Below are positions 23,242-30,029 of a stretch of DNA of 43,237 bases, piece after piece. The notes beneath the pieces were generated by a model. The model was not told the origin of the DNA, did not search any database, and worked only from the letters and a program-made list of their open reading frames with translations. The first letter of the stretch is position 1; each line of letters begins with the position of its first letter. The position numbers were made by a program, and so were the translations under genes. Source of the DNA: a virus; IMG/VR virus record IMGVR_UViG_3300036791_000563, positions 1-43,237 of that record; one strand, 5' to 3'.

Positions 23242-23555
23242 TAAACGCTCGCTACCAATGCCTCAGCTTCTGCCTGAGTCTTTCCGAGCTTAACCAAATC
23301 CTTAATCATTCGCGCCTTAACTGTCTCACGAGCATTAGGATCCGGCTTAGCCCATGCAATAGCTTCCTGATACGCAGCAGATCGCTTATTAGCCTTCTCT
23401 TTCTCGTTAGCAAGCTCAAGGAAGTTAAATTCAGCGTTAGTAGCCTCTTCTACAGATTCAAAAACGCGATATTCAAAAGTATATTCCTGTTTATCTTTCG
23501 GTTGCGGTTTCCCGTAGGCGGTCACTACCTTAGCATTGGCTGTTTCGTTCTTCAT
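23241..23555 (-). CDS. Leftward small protein of the early region (104 aa)
   Basis: A charged, Ala/Glu/Lys-rich protein, with a beta-like N-terminal third (Tyr-Thr-Phe-Glu-Tyr-Arg-Val-Phe) and helical remainder ending Gln-Ala-Glu-Ala-Glu-Ala-Leu. No family is recognised. AAAAGGGGTGAG precedes the ATG. It has its own leftward promoter (23601-23629) and a terminator after the following gene, making a two-gene unit opposed to the early block. Such isolated opposite-strand units are often regulators or host-takeover genes; this is inference. Confidence 0.6.
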   Translation of the reverse strand: MKNETANAKVVTAYGKPQPKDKQEYTFEYRVFESVEEATNAEFNFLELANEKEKANKRSAAYQEAIAWAKPDPNARETVKARMIKDLVKLGKTQAEAEALVASV

Positions 23556-23600
23556 TTTCTCACCCCTTTTAGAATCGGCTTGATTGCCTATCTACAAACC

Positions 23601-23629
23601 AGTCTACAGGAAGCCCTAGGACTTGTCAA
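23601..23629 (-). promoter_or_regulatory. Sigma70-like promoter for the leftward small-gene pair
   Basis: On the minus strand TTGACA, 17 bases, TAGACT. It lies about 45 bases upstream of the 104-residue gene ATG. Confidence 0.7.
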
Positions 23630-23654
23630 GCATTAATTTGGGTAGGCTGAAGTT

Positions 23655-23664
23655 CAGACCCTAG
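23655..23664. repeat. CAGACCCTAG direct repeat, copy 1
   Basis: This 10-mer is repeated at 23978-23987, one copy close to each divergent promoter. Near both copies lies the motif CTCAGAGAGAC or its inverted form with two extra bases. It may be a paired regulator site. Confidence 0.5.
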
Positions 23665-23740
23665 TGTGTCTCTCTCTGAGGTAAGCTAACCCCCCAATAT
23701 CCGACCCTCGACTGCCAACAACTTCCTTACGAACTTTCGC

Positions 23741-23876
23741 AAGCATAAGACGTGCCATTTCGGTATTGTTCTTTTTTCTCCAGATTTTTTTATATTTTTT
23801 TTTTTTTTGAAGGTAAAATCGACCCTATACCATAATAATAATAACTAATACAACCATAATGGCATGTTTTATGCTT
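23741..23876. repeat. 19-bp inverted repeat pair flanking a T-run
   Basis: AAGCATAAgACgTGCCATT at 23741-23759 matches the complement of 23858-23876 with two mismatches. The 98 bases between are AT-rich and include 14 consecutive T (23795-23808). The pair could form a cruciform or bind a dimeric initiator. Confidence 0.75.
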
Positions 23877-23924
23877 CGATTCCTGATGGCATAAGTATTT
23901 CATAAGTGTCCACTTCCGAGGGCA

Positions 23925-23953
23925 TTGACACCTGCCAAAGTGTCGTGTAGACT
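23925..23953 (+). promoter_or_regulatory. Sigma70-like early promoter 3
   Basis: TTGACA, 17 bases, TAGACT, about 70 bases before the ATG of the 77-residue gene. Its -10 matches that of the divergent promoter at 23601-23629. Confidence 0.7.
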
Positions 23954-23977
23954 TAACTCAGAGAGACGGACTAGACT

Positions 23978-23987
23978 CAGACCCTAG
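23978..23987. repeat. CAGACCCTAG direct repeat, copy 2
   Basis: Second copy of the 10-mer, 25 bases after the -10 of the rightward promoter and therefore inside the transcribed leader. Confidence 0.5.
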
Positions 23988-24022
23988 ACCCGACTTGGCA
24001 CCGAACTTGCCTGGAGCACATT

Positions 24023-24256
24023 ATGAAACCAATTATGAAACAGCCAAAATTTAGACTTCCGAAAGGTAATCAATCTATATCATTTACAAATCAAGTCACG
24101 CTAGATATGATACGACATCGCGCGGGCGAAATGGAAATTTCAATATCGAAATTAGTTCAATGGGGGATGGAATTCTTTTTAAAACATGAAGAATCGAGAG
24201 AACATATTAGGCGCATGAAATTAAACAAGGAAATATTTACAGAACTAAAAGGATAA
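24023..24256 (+). CDS. Ribbon-helix-helix-like small DNA-binding protein (77 aa)
   Basis: After a basic N-terminus, the segment Gln-Ser-Ile-Ser-Phe-Thr-Asn (about 17-23) followed by two helices (Met-Ile-Arg-His-Arg-Ala; Ser-Ile-Ser-Lys-Leu-Val-Gln-Trp) resembles a ribbon-helix-helix repressor. It is the first gene behind early promoter 3, next to the repeats at 23655-23987, which could be its binding sites. The C-terminal half is charged and helical. The fold assignment is by pattern only. Confidence 0.55.
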   Translation: MKPIMKQPKFRLPKGNQSISFTNQVTLDMIRHRAGEMEISISKLVQWGMEFFLKHEESREHIRRMKLNKEIFTELKG

Positions 24257-24261
24257 GGATA

Positions 24262-24549
24262 ATGGCAAATAAATCTAAATGTGTTTCGCATCAATATCAC
24301 AAGTATTATAAAGTAGAAGTTAATGGGATTAAGGTTTGGGCATGTTCATGGTCCGATTGTAATCATCATATGCCTAAGCATTATGAGAGTATGGTAGTAG
24401 GAAAAGGATCATATTGCATGCAATGTAATGAGAAGATTATTCTTGATACTGAGAATATGAAGAATGATATGCCAATTTGTTACAATTGTAAACATGGTAA
24501 ATTAGATACAACATCTAATCCTGAATTGGCTAAGATTCTTGGTATCTAA
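24262..24549 (+). CDS. Small zinc-binding protein (95 aa)
   Basis: Cysteines and histidines are arranged as Cys-Val-Ser-His near the start, Cys-Ser-Trp-Ser-Asp-Cys-Asn-His-His near 29, then Cys-Met-Gln-Cys (52-55) and Cys-Tyr-Asn-Cys (73-76), giving at least one and probably two zinc sites. Small multi-zinc proteins of this kind are common in phage early regions. It begins five bases after the stop of the RHH-like gene and is followed at once by the next gene. Function unknown. Confidence 0.55.
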   Translation: MANKSKCVSHQYHKYYKVEVNGIKVWACSWSDCNHHMPKHYESMVVGKGSYCMQCNEKIILDTENMKNDMPICYNCKHGKLDTTSNPELAKILGI

Positions 24550-24550
24550 T

Positions 24551-24784
24551 ATGTGGTCTTCATATTGGTCCAAAGTATTTAATGGTCTTCAGAATAAAGA
24601 TAAAGATAAGACTAATTTTGTATCATTTATTGCTGCGATTCGCGGTTTAGATTCTGTATCCGAGTTTATCGTTAGTAAAACTCATGAATGTTATGAGAAT
24701 AATTTATCTCCGGATGATTCGATTGAATATCTTTATAAAGAGTTAAAGGATAAGGCGGTCAATTTAGGTTATAAGTTTCATTGA
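24551..24784 (+). CDS. Early hypothetical protein (77 aa)
   Basis: An ATG at 24551, directly after the stop of the zinc protein, is preferred to an upstream TTG in the same frame. The protein starts with Trp-Ser-Ser-Tyr-Trp-Ser and is then charged and helical with an Asp-Lys-Asp-Lys-Thr run. No ribosome-binding site is strong, so translation may depend on coupling. Function unknown. A large hairpin follows its stop. Confidence 0.45.
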   Translation: MWSSYWSKVFNGLQNKDKDKTNFVSFIAAIRGLDSVSEFIVSKTHECYENNLSPDDSIEYLYKELKDKAVNLGYKFH

Positions 24785-24786
24785 AG

Positions 24787-24844
24787 TTTGAAATTTGAAA
24801 ATCCTAATTTTGGCTGTTCAAGATTAGGGTTTTGAACTTTCAAA
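24787..24844. terminator. Large imperfect inverted repeat (22-base arms)
   Basis: Arms 24787-24808 and 24823-24844 are complementary over 22 bases with three mismatches, with a 14-base loop. The stem is AT-rich and no T-run follows, so a classic terminator is uncertain; an attenuator or RNA-processing element is as likely. A promoter begins 45 bases downstream. Confidence 0.55.
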
Positions 24845-24846
24845 TC

Positions 24847-24860
24847 GGCTCATTCGAGCC
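24847..24860. promoter_or_regulatory. Small GGCT-N6-AGCC hairpin, copy 2
   Basis: This is the second copy of the element at 9271-9284, with the same flanking bases and a following TCATAAATTA. It sits between the large hairpin and the next promoter. Confidence 0.4.
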
Positions 24861-24888
24861 TCATAAATTAGACTTACGAATTCCTTAC

Positions 24889-24917
24889 TTGACATTAAAC
24901 TGCGCGCCAGATAGAAT
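24889..24917 (+). promoter_or_regulatory. Sigma70-like early promoter 4
   Basis: TTGACA, 17 bases, TAGAAT, 18 bases before the TTG start of the 229-residue gene. Confidence 0.7.
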
Positions 24918-24934
24918 CATTAGTAGAGGCTAAA

Positions 24935-25624
24935 TTGAACCATCCATTTGTATTAAGCTGGCATGATGTTAACCATTGCGCGAAATGTAAGTTAGATAAA
25001 ATCGCGCATACCGAGCATGCAATATGTGAGATATGTTCTAATGAGACATCATGTGATTTATTTCCCGCGCCGGATCATCCTAAAGCTATACTAATGTGCC
25101 CCATATGCATTCAGAAAGAATTAGATGCTGCGCGTAAAGCTTCTGAAGAAGATATTAAAACTGTAGGAGAGATTCGTGTTCAGGCAATGAATTCAGTTAT
25201 TGAATGTAGGGCTCAATTCTTTAATGCTCATACTTCTGCTATAATGCAGCAGAAGGAAGAATTCTATAACTCTAATCCTGAATTATCCGATGAAGTTAAA
25301 CGATATAAATTTAGTGAATTATTGAACGAACAAATTCAGAATTATAAGCGCGCTTTCTTTGAAGTTAATGAAACTGCACTTAAAATCTCGAATGAAATGC
25401 GCGCTACCATAACCTATCTAGCAGATTTCGCGGACCAATTAACTAATGAGCAACGTGAAAGACTTCAGATAGCTAATATTAACTTTAATCCAGTTCCGAT
25501 TAAGGTTAAAGATGTTAAGTTACCATTAGTTAAGTTATCTAAGGAGGAACAAACGATTAGGAATTATGCTACATTAATGAAGATTTCTGTTGAAGATGCT
25601 CGTAAAAGGATATTAGGTAAATAA
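24935..25624 (+). CDS. Early zinc-cysteine protein with long helical body (229 aa)
   Basis: The first ~60 residues contain Cys-Ala-Lys-Cys, Cys-Glu-Ile-Cys and Cys-Pro-Ile-Cys pairs (a multi-zinc N-terminus); residues ~60-180 are a long Gln/Glu/Ala-rich helix, and the C-terminus is a helix-turn-helix-like segment (Ile-Ser-Val-Glu-Asp-Ala-Arg-Lys). The start is TTG at 24935 with AGAGG five to six bases upstream; no ATG is nearby. It follows promoter 4. I do not recognise the family; a nucleic-acid-binding early protein is plausible. Confidence 0.55.
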   Translation: MNHPFVLSWHDVNHCAKCKLDKIAHTEHAICEICSNETSCDLFPAPDHPKAILMCPICIQKELDAARKASEEDIKTVGEIRVQAMNSVIECRAQFFNAHTSAIMQQKEEFYNSNPELSDEVKRYKFSELLNEQIQNYKRAFFEVNETALKISNEMRATITYLADFADQLTNEQRERLQIANINFNPVPIKVKDVKLPLVKLSKEEQTIRNYATLMKISVEDARKRILGK

Positions 25625-25642
25625 TTAAGGAGATTAATTAAG

Positions 25643-25828
25643 ATGGAAAAGATTTATGCCTGCAATTCTACTGAAGAAGTTTATGAATGTAATAGAGCTA
25701 AGATAATCGCGGATGTTCAATCTTATTTTAAGTGTACTCAATTGCAGGCATTAAATAAGATTCTAGATAGTGATATTAATAATCCGATTCAGATTAAGGA
25801 TATTCAGATTTGGATAGCTTATGAATAA
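25643..25828 (+). CDS. Small early hypothetical protein (61 aa)
   Basis: AAGGAG precedes the ATG by ten bases, a strong start signal. The protein has three Cys residues (Tyr-Ala-Cys, Tyr-Glu-Cys, Phe-Lys-Cys) not arranged as a zinc ribbon, and is mostly helical. No family is recognised. Confidence 0.5.
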   Translation: MEKIYACNSTEEVYECNRAKIIADVQSYFKCTQLQALNKILDSDINNPIQIKDIQIWIAYE

Positions 25829-25856
25829 TTTTCGATTAATTAAAAAGGAGAATAGA

Positions 25857-26048
25857 ATGCGCGTTAAAGTAGAGCTAGAATTGGAAGTAACTACAGATTA
25901 TACCGAAGTTAGTGGAGCTACAAAGGAGAATTTTCAGGAGCATGTAGAGATAATGCTTAGACATTTATTCATCTCAGAAAGCGTGGGAGATTTAGATTAT
26001 ATTTGCGTGATTAATAAGATTGAGTTTCCAGATTTAATCAACAAATAA
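25857..26048 (+). CDS. Small early protein, beta-alpha type (63 aa)
   Basis: The ATG at 25857 is chosen over one 12 codons earlier because AAAAGGAG lies just upstream and the earlier ATG is inside the previous gene. The sequence is beta-strand rich at the N-terminus (Val-Lys-Val-Glu-Leu-Glu-Leu-Glu-Val) with a helix Phe-Gln-Glu-His-Val-Glu-Ile-Met-Leu. No family is recognised. Confidence 0.5.
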   Translation: MRVKVELELEVTTDYTEVSGATKENFQEHVEIMLRHLFISESVGDLDYICVINKIEFPDLINK

Positions 26049-26061
26049 TTAATGATTTATA

Positions 26062-26110
26062 CTTCCCATTATCATTCATTTCTTTATATATAAATAGAGA
26101 TAATGGGAAG
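26062..26110. promoter_or_regulatory. Perfect 12-bp hairpin ahead of the SprT-SNF2 gene
   Basis: CTTCCCATTATC (26062-26073) pairs with GATAATGGGAAG (26099-26110) across a 25-base AT-rich loop. It lies 18 bases before the ATG of the helicase gene, which has no clear ribosome-binding site, so it may control read-through or translation. Confidence 0.65.
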
Positions 26111-26128
26111 AATTAAGTTATTAATTCT

Positions 26129-29100
26129 ATGATCCTAAACCAAGACAAAACAAATATGACAAATAAAATGACAAGAAAAGAAGCAACTGAATTTGCGCGC
26201 CAGATTTTACATGATAATAATTTAGATGATTGGGGCATTAGGTTAAGTACGAATGATCGTTTTCTTGGCCTATGTTCATATAAAGATAAGATTATCTATC
26301 TTAATGCTCATGCCCTAGATATTCATCCATCATCTGAAATAATGAATACTATCCGTCATGAAATAGCTCATGCTCTATGTCCAGGTCATATGCATGATGA
26401 AGTATGGTCTGCTAAGGCTCGTGAACTTGGCTGTGATAATACTTCTAAATGTGGTCTAGCTCTTAATCCTATAGCCATAGATGCCATTCGTTCAGGTCAT
26501 ATGATTGAAGTAATTGAAGAATCTGAAGTAATTCGTAAGGTATCATATAAAGTTACCCGTATATTAGAAAAGTGTCCAGTTTGTGCTAAATTAGGTAATG
26601 ATGTTGTAGCTATTGTAAAGAGCGAATCTGAAAAGAATAATGTTAAGGTTATTACATATCAATGCGGGCATGTAGTTCTTAAGAATATTCCGAAGGGTAC
26701 TCCATATGATTCAATAGTATTTGATGGCAATAAAAACTGCAAGCATCAATTCACTTTACCTGTAAACGCGCAACACAAAACTATATGCAGATTATGTAAT
26801 GCTAAGAGACCATATCCATTTCAGATTAAAGGTATGGAAGCCATAGAACGCGGTTTAGCATTACATAAAGGTTTCGCGGTATTAGATAGCATGGGATTAG
26901 GCAAAGGTCAAATATTATCGGATACAATTCTAACTCCAAATGGATGGAAAAAATTTGGCGATCTGGCAATCAATGATAGTATCATTGGAACCGATGGAAA
27001 TACTTATAAAGTGACTGCAATCTATGATCGTGGAAGATTACAAGTATTTAAAGTAATGTTTACAGACGGAAATTCTGTAACAGTAGATGAGGATCATTTA
27101 TGGCAAGTAAATACTCCATCTAGAAATTATAATAATAGCCCAACAATCACCAAAAGTACGCTTGAACTAGAATTTGATTTACAATATCCAAATGGTAACA
27201 ATAAATGGCAAGTTGAAGTACCATCACCTGCTAAATTCTCAGAGAAAGATTTACCAATAGAACCATATCAACTAGGTATATTATTGGGTGATGGCAGTTT
27301 CGCTCAACATCAAATTTCATTCACTTCTATTGATGATGAAATAATTAATTCCTTCCGTTATAATAGAAAAGAAGGAATTAATTATTTTCTAGATAATTCA
27401 TACCTTCAGATACTTAGAACACTAGATTTAGCAGGTAGAAAATCAGACGACAAATCAATTCCAGAAATCTACAGACTAGGTTCTATTAGCCAAAGATTAG
27501 CATTATTGCAAGGTTTAATGGACAGTGACGGTTCCATATGGAATAATGGAGTTATTGAATATACATCGGTATCCCCATACCTAACAAAAGGTGTTAAATA
27601 TTTAGTAGAATCATTAGGTGGAACAGTCAAGATATCTTCTAAGATTGGGAATTATACTAAGAATAATCAGAAAGTTATTTGCAAGGTAGCTTATAGGGTT
27701 ATCATAAATATTCCTACCAATCCATTTAGATTGAAAAGAAAAGCCGATTTATATCAGAATAGAGTTAAATATAAGCCAGTCAGAATAATCAAATCAATAC
27801 ACTTAATAGGTATAGAAGAAGTAAGATGTATTAGTGTTAATACTCCCAACAATCTCTATATAACTAACGATTTCATAGTAACTCACAATACTATTCAAGG
27901 TCTAGGCTATGTTAAATTCCTTCCTAAAGAAAAGTTGCCAGTTCTATTCGTGGTCAAGTCAGGTCTTAAATATCAGTTCGCGTCCGAAATCATTCGAATA
28001 TTGGGCGATTCTTACTTTCCAATGATTATCAGTTCTGGCAAGGATGGAGTATTTCCGGGCCTAAAATGTTATATCATTGGATATGACATGTTGCGTAATT
28101 TCCCACCAGAAAAGTTAAAGAGTTTGAATATTAAGCTAGTTATATTGGACGAAGTTCAACAGATTAAGAATCCTGATAGTGAAAGATGCAAGCAGGTTAG
28201 AGAGTTAGTTCGGGATATAGATAATGTTCTCCCATTAAGTGGAACCCCATGGAAAAATAGGGGAAGTGAATTATATCCAATGTTTAATATATTGGATGCT
28301 TCTAAATTCCCTTCATATCAAATGTTCTTGAATAACTGGGTAGACTATAGACAGAATATGAATGGGAAATATAAGGAAGCAGGTATTAGGAATCCTAAGA
28401 AGTTTAAGGAATTTGTAAAAGATCTAGTTATTCGCCGAGAACCTGAAGAAGTAATGAAGGAATTTCCTACAATCTCCAGGAATAAACTGGTATGCGAAAT
28501 TCCTAATGTAGAGCAGGAAGCATATGACCATGAAATGGATGATTTCGTTAAATGGTTTAATGATCTTACATTAGAAGGTAAAGATGTAAATTCTCAAATG
28601 CTAATTGCTAAGTTAGCTAGGTTAAGGCATATATTAGGGCTGGCAAAGATACCATTTACAATGGAGCATATTGAGGAATATCTTGAGGAATCTGATGGTA
28701 AGCTCCTATTAGGTATACATCATAAGGATGTTGGAGAAATATTTCATATTAAGCTTAAAGCACTATTAAATGAAGATTATCCAGATATTCCATTGCTTAG
28801 GATAACTTCTGATATGGATTCTTCTGTTCGTTATGAAGCTCAGATGAAGTTTAATAGTTCTAAGCGCGCGATAATGATAGCATCTACATTAGCAGCAGGA
28901 GAAGGTCTTAACCTACAGACATGTGATTATGGTATCCTGCATGAGAGGCAATGGAATCCTGCTAATGAAGAGCAGTTTGAGGGTAGATTAAGAAGAATTG
29001 GTCAACTACATAAGGTAAAATTCCAATATGTTCATGCGCGCGGAACTATTGATGTTCATTTTGATAGCATCATAGAAGGTAAGCGCATTAACTTTAATGC

Positions 29101-29293
29101 GGTTATGAATCATGATTTTCTTCCATTAGATGATGATGCTAAATTTAAGATATGCAAAATCTGTAATAAGAACGAACCTGAGCATGAGATTGCATGGGAT
29201 GGTGATTCTTTAATGAGAGAGTTAGCAGTCACATTAGTAGAAGATGCTAATAAGAATAAGAAGCTTAGATTAGTTCGAGGGGGTAAAAAGTAA
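26129..29293 (+). CDS. SprT-like protease / SNF2 helicase fusion with an intein (1054 aa precursor)
   Basis: Residues ~13-100 form a SprT-like zinc metalloprotease domain with His-Glu-Ile-Ala-His at 77-81 and a further conserved His-rich/Trp segment (His87-Trp93). A Cys-rich zinc section follows (Cys pairs near 150-235). The SNF2-type helicase has Walker A Met-Gly-Leu-Gly-Lys at 255-259 interrupted by a 328-residue intein (260-587), DEVQ at 674-677 (DEAD-type box), and a motif VI Gln-x-x-Gly-Arg-Leu-Arg-Arg-Ile-Gly-Gln at 949-959. A C-terminal Cys pair (Cys-Lys-Ile-Cys) follows. After splicing the protein would be 726 residues. It may act on protein-blocked DNA in replication or repair. The ATG at 26129 lacks a clear ribosome-binding site; ATGs at 26156 and 26168 are alternatives. 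Confidence 0.85.
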   Translation: MILNQDKTNMTNKMTRKEATEFARQILHDNNLDDWGIRLSTNDRFLGLCSYKDKIIYLNAHALDIHPSSEIMNTIRHEIAHALCPGHMHDEVWSAKARELGCDNTSKCGLALNPIAIDAIRSGHMIEVIEESEVIRKVSYKVTRILEKCPVCAKLGNDVVAIVKSESEKNNVKVITYQCGHVVLKNIPKGTPYDSIVFDGNKNCKHQFTLPVNAQHKTICRLCNAKRPYPFQIKGMEAIERGLALHKGFAVLDSMGLGKGQILSDTILTPNGWKKFGDLAINDSIIGTDGNTYKVTAIYDRGRLQVFKVMFTDGNSVTVDEDHLWQVNTPSRNYNNSPTITKSTLELEFDLQYPNGNNKWQVEVPSPAKFSEKDLPIEPYQLGILLGDGSFAQHQISFTSIDDEIINSFRYNRKEGINYFLDNSYLQILRTLDLAGRKSDDKSIPEIYRLGSISQRLALLQGLMDSDGSIWNNGVIEYTSVSPYLTKGVKYLVESLGGTVKISSKIGNYTKNNQKVICKVAYRVIINIPTNPFRLKRKADLYQNRVKYKPVRIIKSIHLIGIEEVRCISVNTPNNLYITNDFIVTHNTIQGLGYVKFLPKEKLPVLFVVKSGLKYQFASEIIRILGDSYFPMIISSGKDGVFPGLKCYIIGYDMLRNFPPEKLKSLNIKLVILDEVQQIKNPDSERCKQVRELVRDIDNVLPLSGTPWKNRGSELYPMFNILDASKFPSYQMFLNNWVDYRQNMNGKYKEAGIRNPKKFKEFVKDLVIRREPEEVMKEFPTISRNKLVCEIPNVEQEAYDHEMDDFVKWFNDLTLEGKDVNSQMLIAKLARLRHILGLAKIPFTMEHIEEYLEESDGKLLLGIHHKDVGEIFHIKLKALLNEDYPDIPLLRITSDMDSSVRYEAQMKFNSSKRAIMIASTLAAGEGLNLQTCDYGILHERQWNPANEEQFEGRLRRIGQLHKVKFQYVHARGTIDVHFDSIIEGKRINFNAVMNHDFLPLDDDAKFKICKICNKNEPEHEIAWDGDSLMRELAVTLVEDANKNKKLRLVRGGKK
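26906..27889 (+). mobile_element. Intein with LAGLIDADG endonuclease, class 3-like (328 aa)
   Basis: The intein splits Walker A: N-extein ends Gly-Leu-Gly-Lys259, and C-extein resumes at Thr588-Ile-Gln. Position 1 is Gly260, not Cys or Ser. It ends Val-Thr-His-Asn (584-587). Trp325 follows the block B Asp-His-Leu, Cys567 is in block F (Val-Arg-Cys-Ile-Ser-Val) and Thr585 precedes His-Asn: the W-C-T triplet of class 3 inteins, which use the block F Cys as first nucleophile. Two endonuclease motifs, Leu-Gly-Asp-Gly-Ser (~386-390) and Leu-Met-Asp-Ser-Asp-Gly (~463-468), mark a full-length homing domain. No CGCG tetramer occurs in it. Confidence 0.85.
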
Positions 29294-29526
29294 TGGCTAC
29301 AATTGATAATAAGAAAGTTATTGATGATCTTATCACATCCAATGGTTATTATGAAGATGATCCGCGCGCAGCCATGATAGTACAATATATCAATGCATTT
29401 GGTAGAATTACATGGGGAGTCACATGGGAAAATGAAGACTTTACCCGACAAGTTAGATATATGGAAGAAACTCCATATGTTAAAAGTCCGAGAGTAATTT
29501 GGAGTTCTAATGAATCTCCTAAATGA
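29293..29526 (+). CDS. Early hypothetical protein (77 aa)
   Basis: The ATG shares its first base with the TAA of the helicase gene (TAATG), so translation is coupled. The protein is mostly helical with an aromatic-rich centre (Ile-Thr-Trp-Gly-Val-Thr-Trp-Glu-Asn-Glu-Asp-Phe-Thr). I have seen small proteins of this pattern next to phage helicases, but cannot name a family. Role unknown. Confidence 0.55.
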   Translation: MATIDNKKVIDDLITSNGYYEDDPRAAMIVQYINAFGRITWGVTWENEDFTRQVRYMEETPYVKSPRVIWSSNESPK

Positions 29527-29536
29527 TGGAGATATT

Positions 29537-29719
29537 ATGAGTATCAATGAAGAATTAAAACCAACCGGATATTGCCCGAAATGTGGATATCCAATATACA
29601 AATCAGATTTCATACGTTTCATTTCATTAACCACTAATAATCAAAAGGAGCATTCTGCGATTTATAAATGCATTCGATGTCAGGAAGAAGTTAATGAGGA
29701 TGAGTTAATTCCGTTTTAG
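29537..29719 (+). CDS. Small zinc-ribbon protein (60 aa)
   Basis: Tyr-Cys-Pro-Lys-Cys-Gly-Tyr-Pro near residue 11 and Cys-Ile-Arg-Cys near 45 form a zinc ribbon. The start at 29537 is chosen because GGAG lies six bases upstream; an earlier in-frame ATG lies inside the previous gene. TAG stop, with the next gene's AGGAG following immediately. Confidence 0.6.
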   Translation: MSINEELKPTGYCPKCGYPIYKSDFIRFISLTTNNQKEHSAIYKCIRCQEEVNEDELIPF

Positions 29720-29728
29720 GAGATTATC

Positions 29729-30025
29729 ATGGCTTCAACAATGTACGCGCTATCACTTGATCCAATTGCAGAGAATAGTGTTATTGAAGGTTCTGGATTT
29801 CCTATATCTGGGCTGCAAGATTTAGGTAATGGTGCTGTAGCATTCCAAGATTTTAATGGTCAATATATTAGTCAGATTTATAACGCGAAAGGTAAGTTTG
29901 AGACGCGGCCAGATATTAGCCTGTACTCAACATTTGGTAGAAATGGTAATCTTATTACATCATGGGCTCCAATTGGTAATGGACCAGTATTCACATATTT
30001 CCTCGTGACATTAGTTAATGGGTGA
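29729..30025 (+). CDS. Hypothetical protein paired with the barrel protein (98 aa)
   Basis: AGGAG lies about five bases upstream of the ATG. The protein is Gly/Asn-rich with beta-like segments and an N-terminal half that contains Ser-Gly-Phe-Pro-Ile-Ser-Gly-Leu-Gln-Asp-Leu-Gly-Asn-Gly. No Cys and no catalytic pattern is seen. It directly precedes the 338-residue barrel protein and is separated by four bases, so the two likely work together, for instance as a virion-attached pair or linker. Family unknown. Confidence 0.5.
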   Translation: MASTMYALSLDPIAENSVIEGSGFPISGLQDLGNGAVAFQDFNGQYISQIYNAKGKFETRPDISLYSTFGRNGNLITSWAPIGNGPVFTYFLVTLVNG

Positions 30026-30029
30026 TTAA

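Larger units (their letters stand above)
23556..24022. promoter_or_regulatory. Bidirectional control region / candidate replication origin (467 bp)
   Basis: No gene is visible. Divergent promoters lie near each edge and both use the uncommon -10 TAGACT. Between them are a 19-base inverted repeat pair, a 14-base T run and AT-rich sequence. CAGACCCTAG occurs twice as a direct repeat. The layout suits a replication origin or a regulatory switch; which of these cannot be told. Confidence 0.5.
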
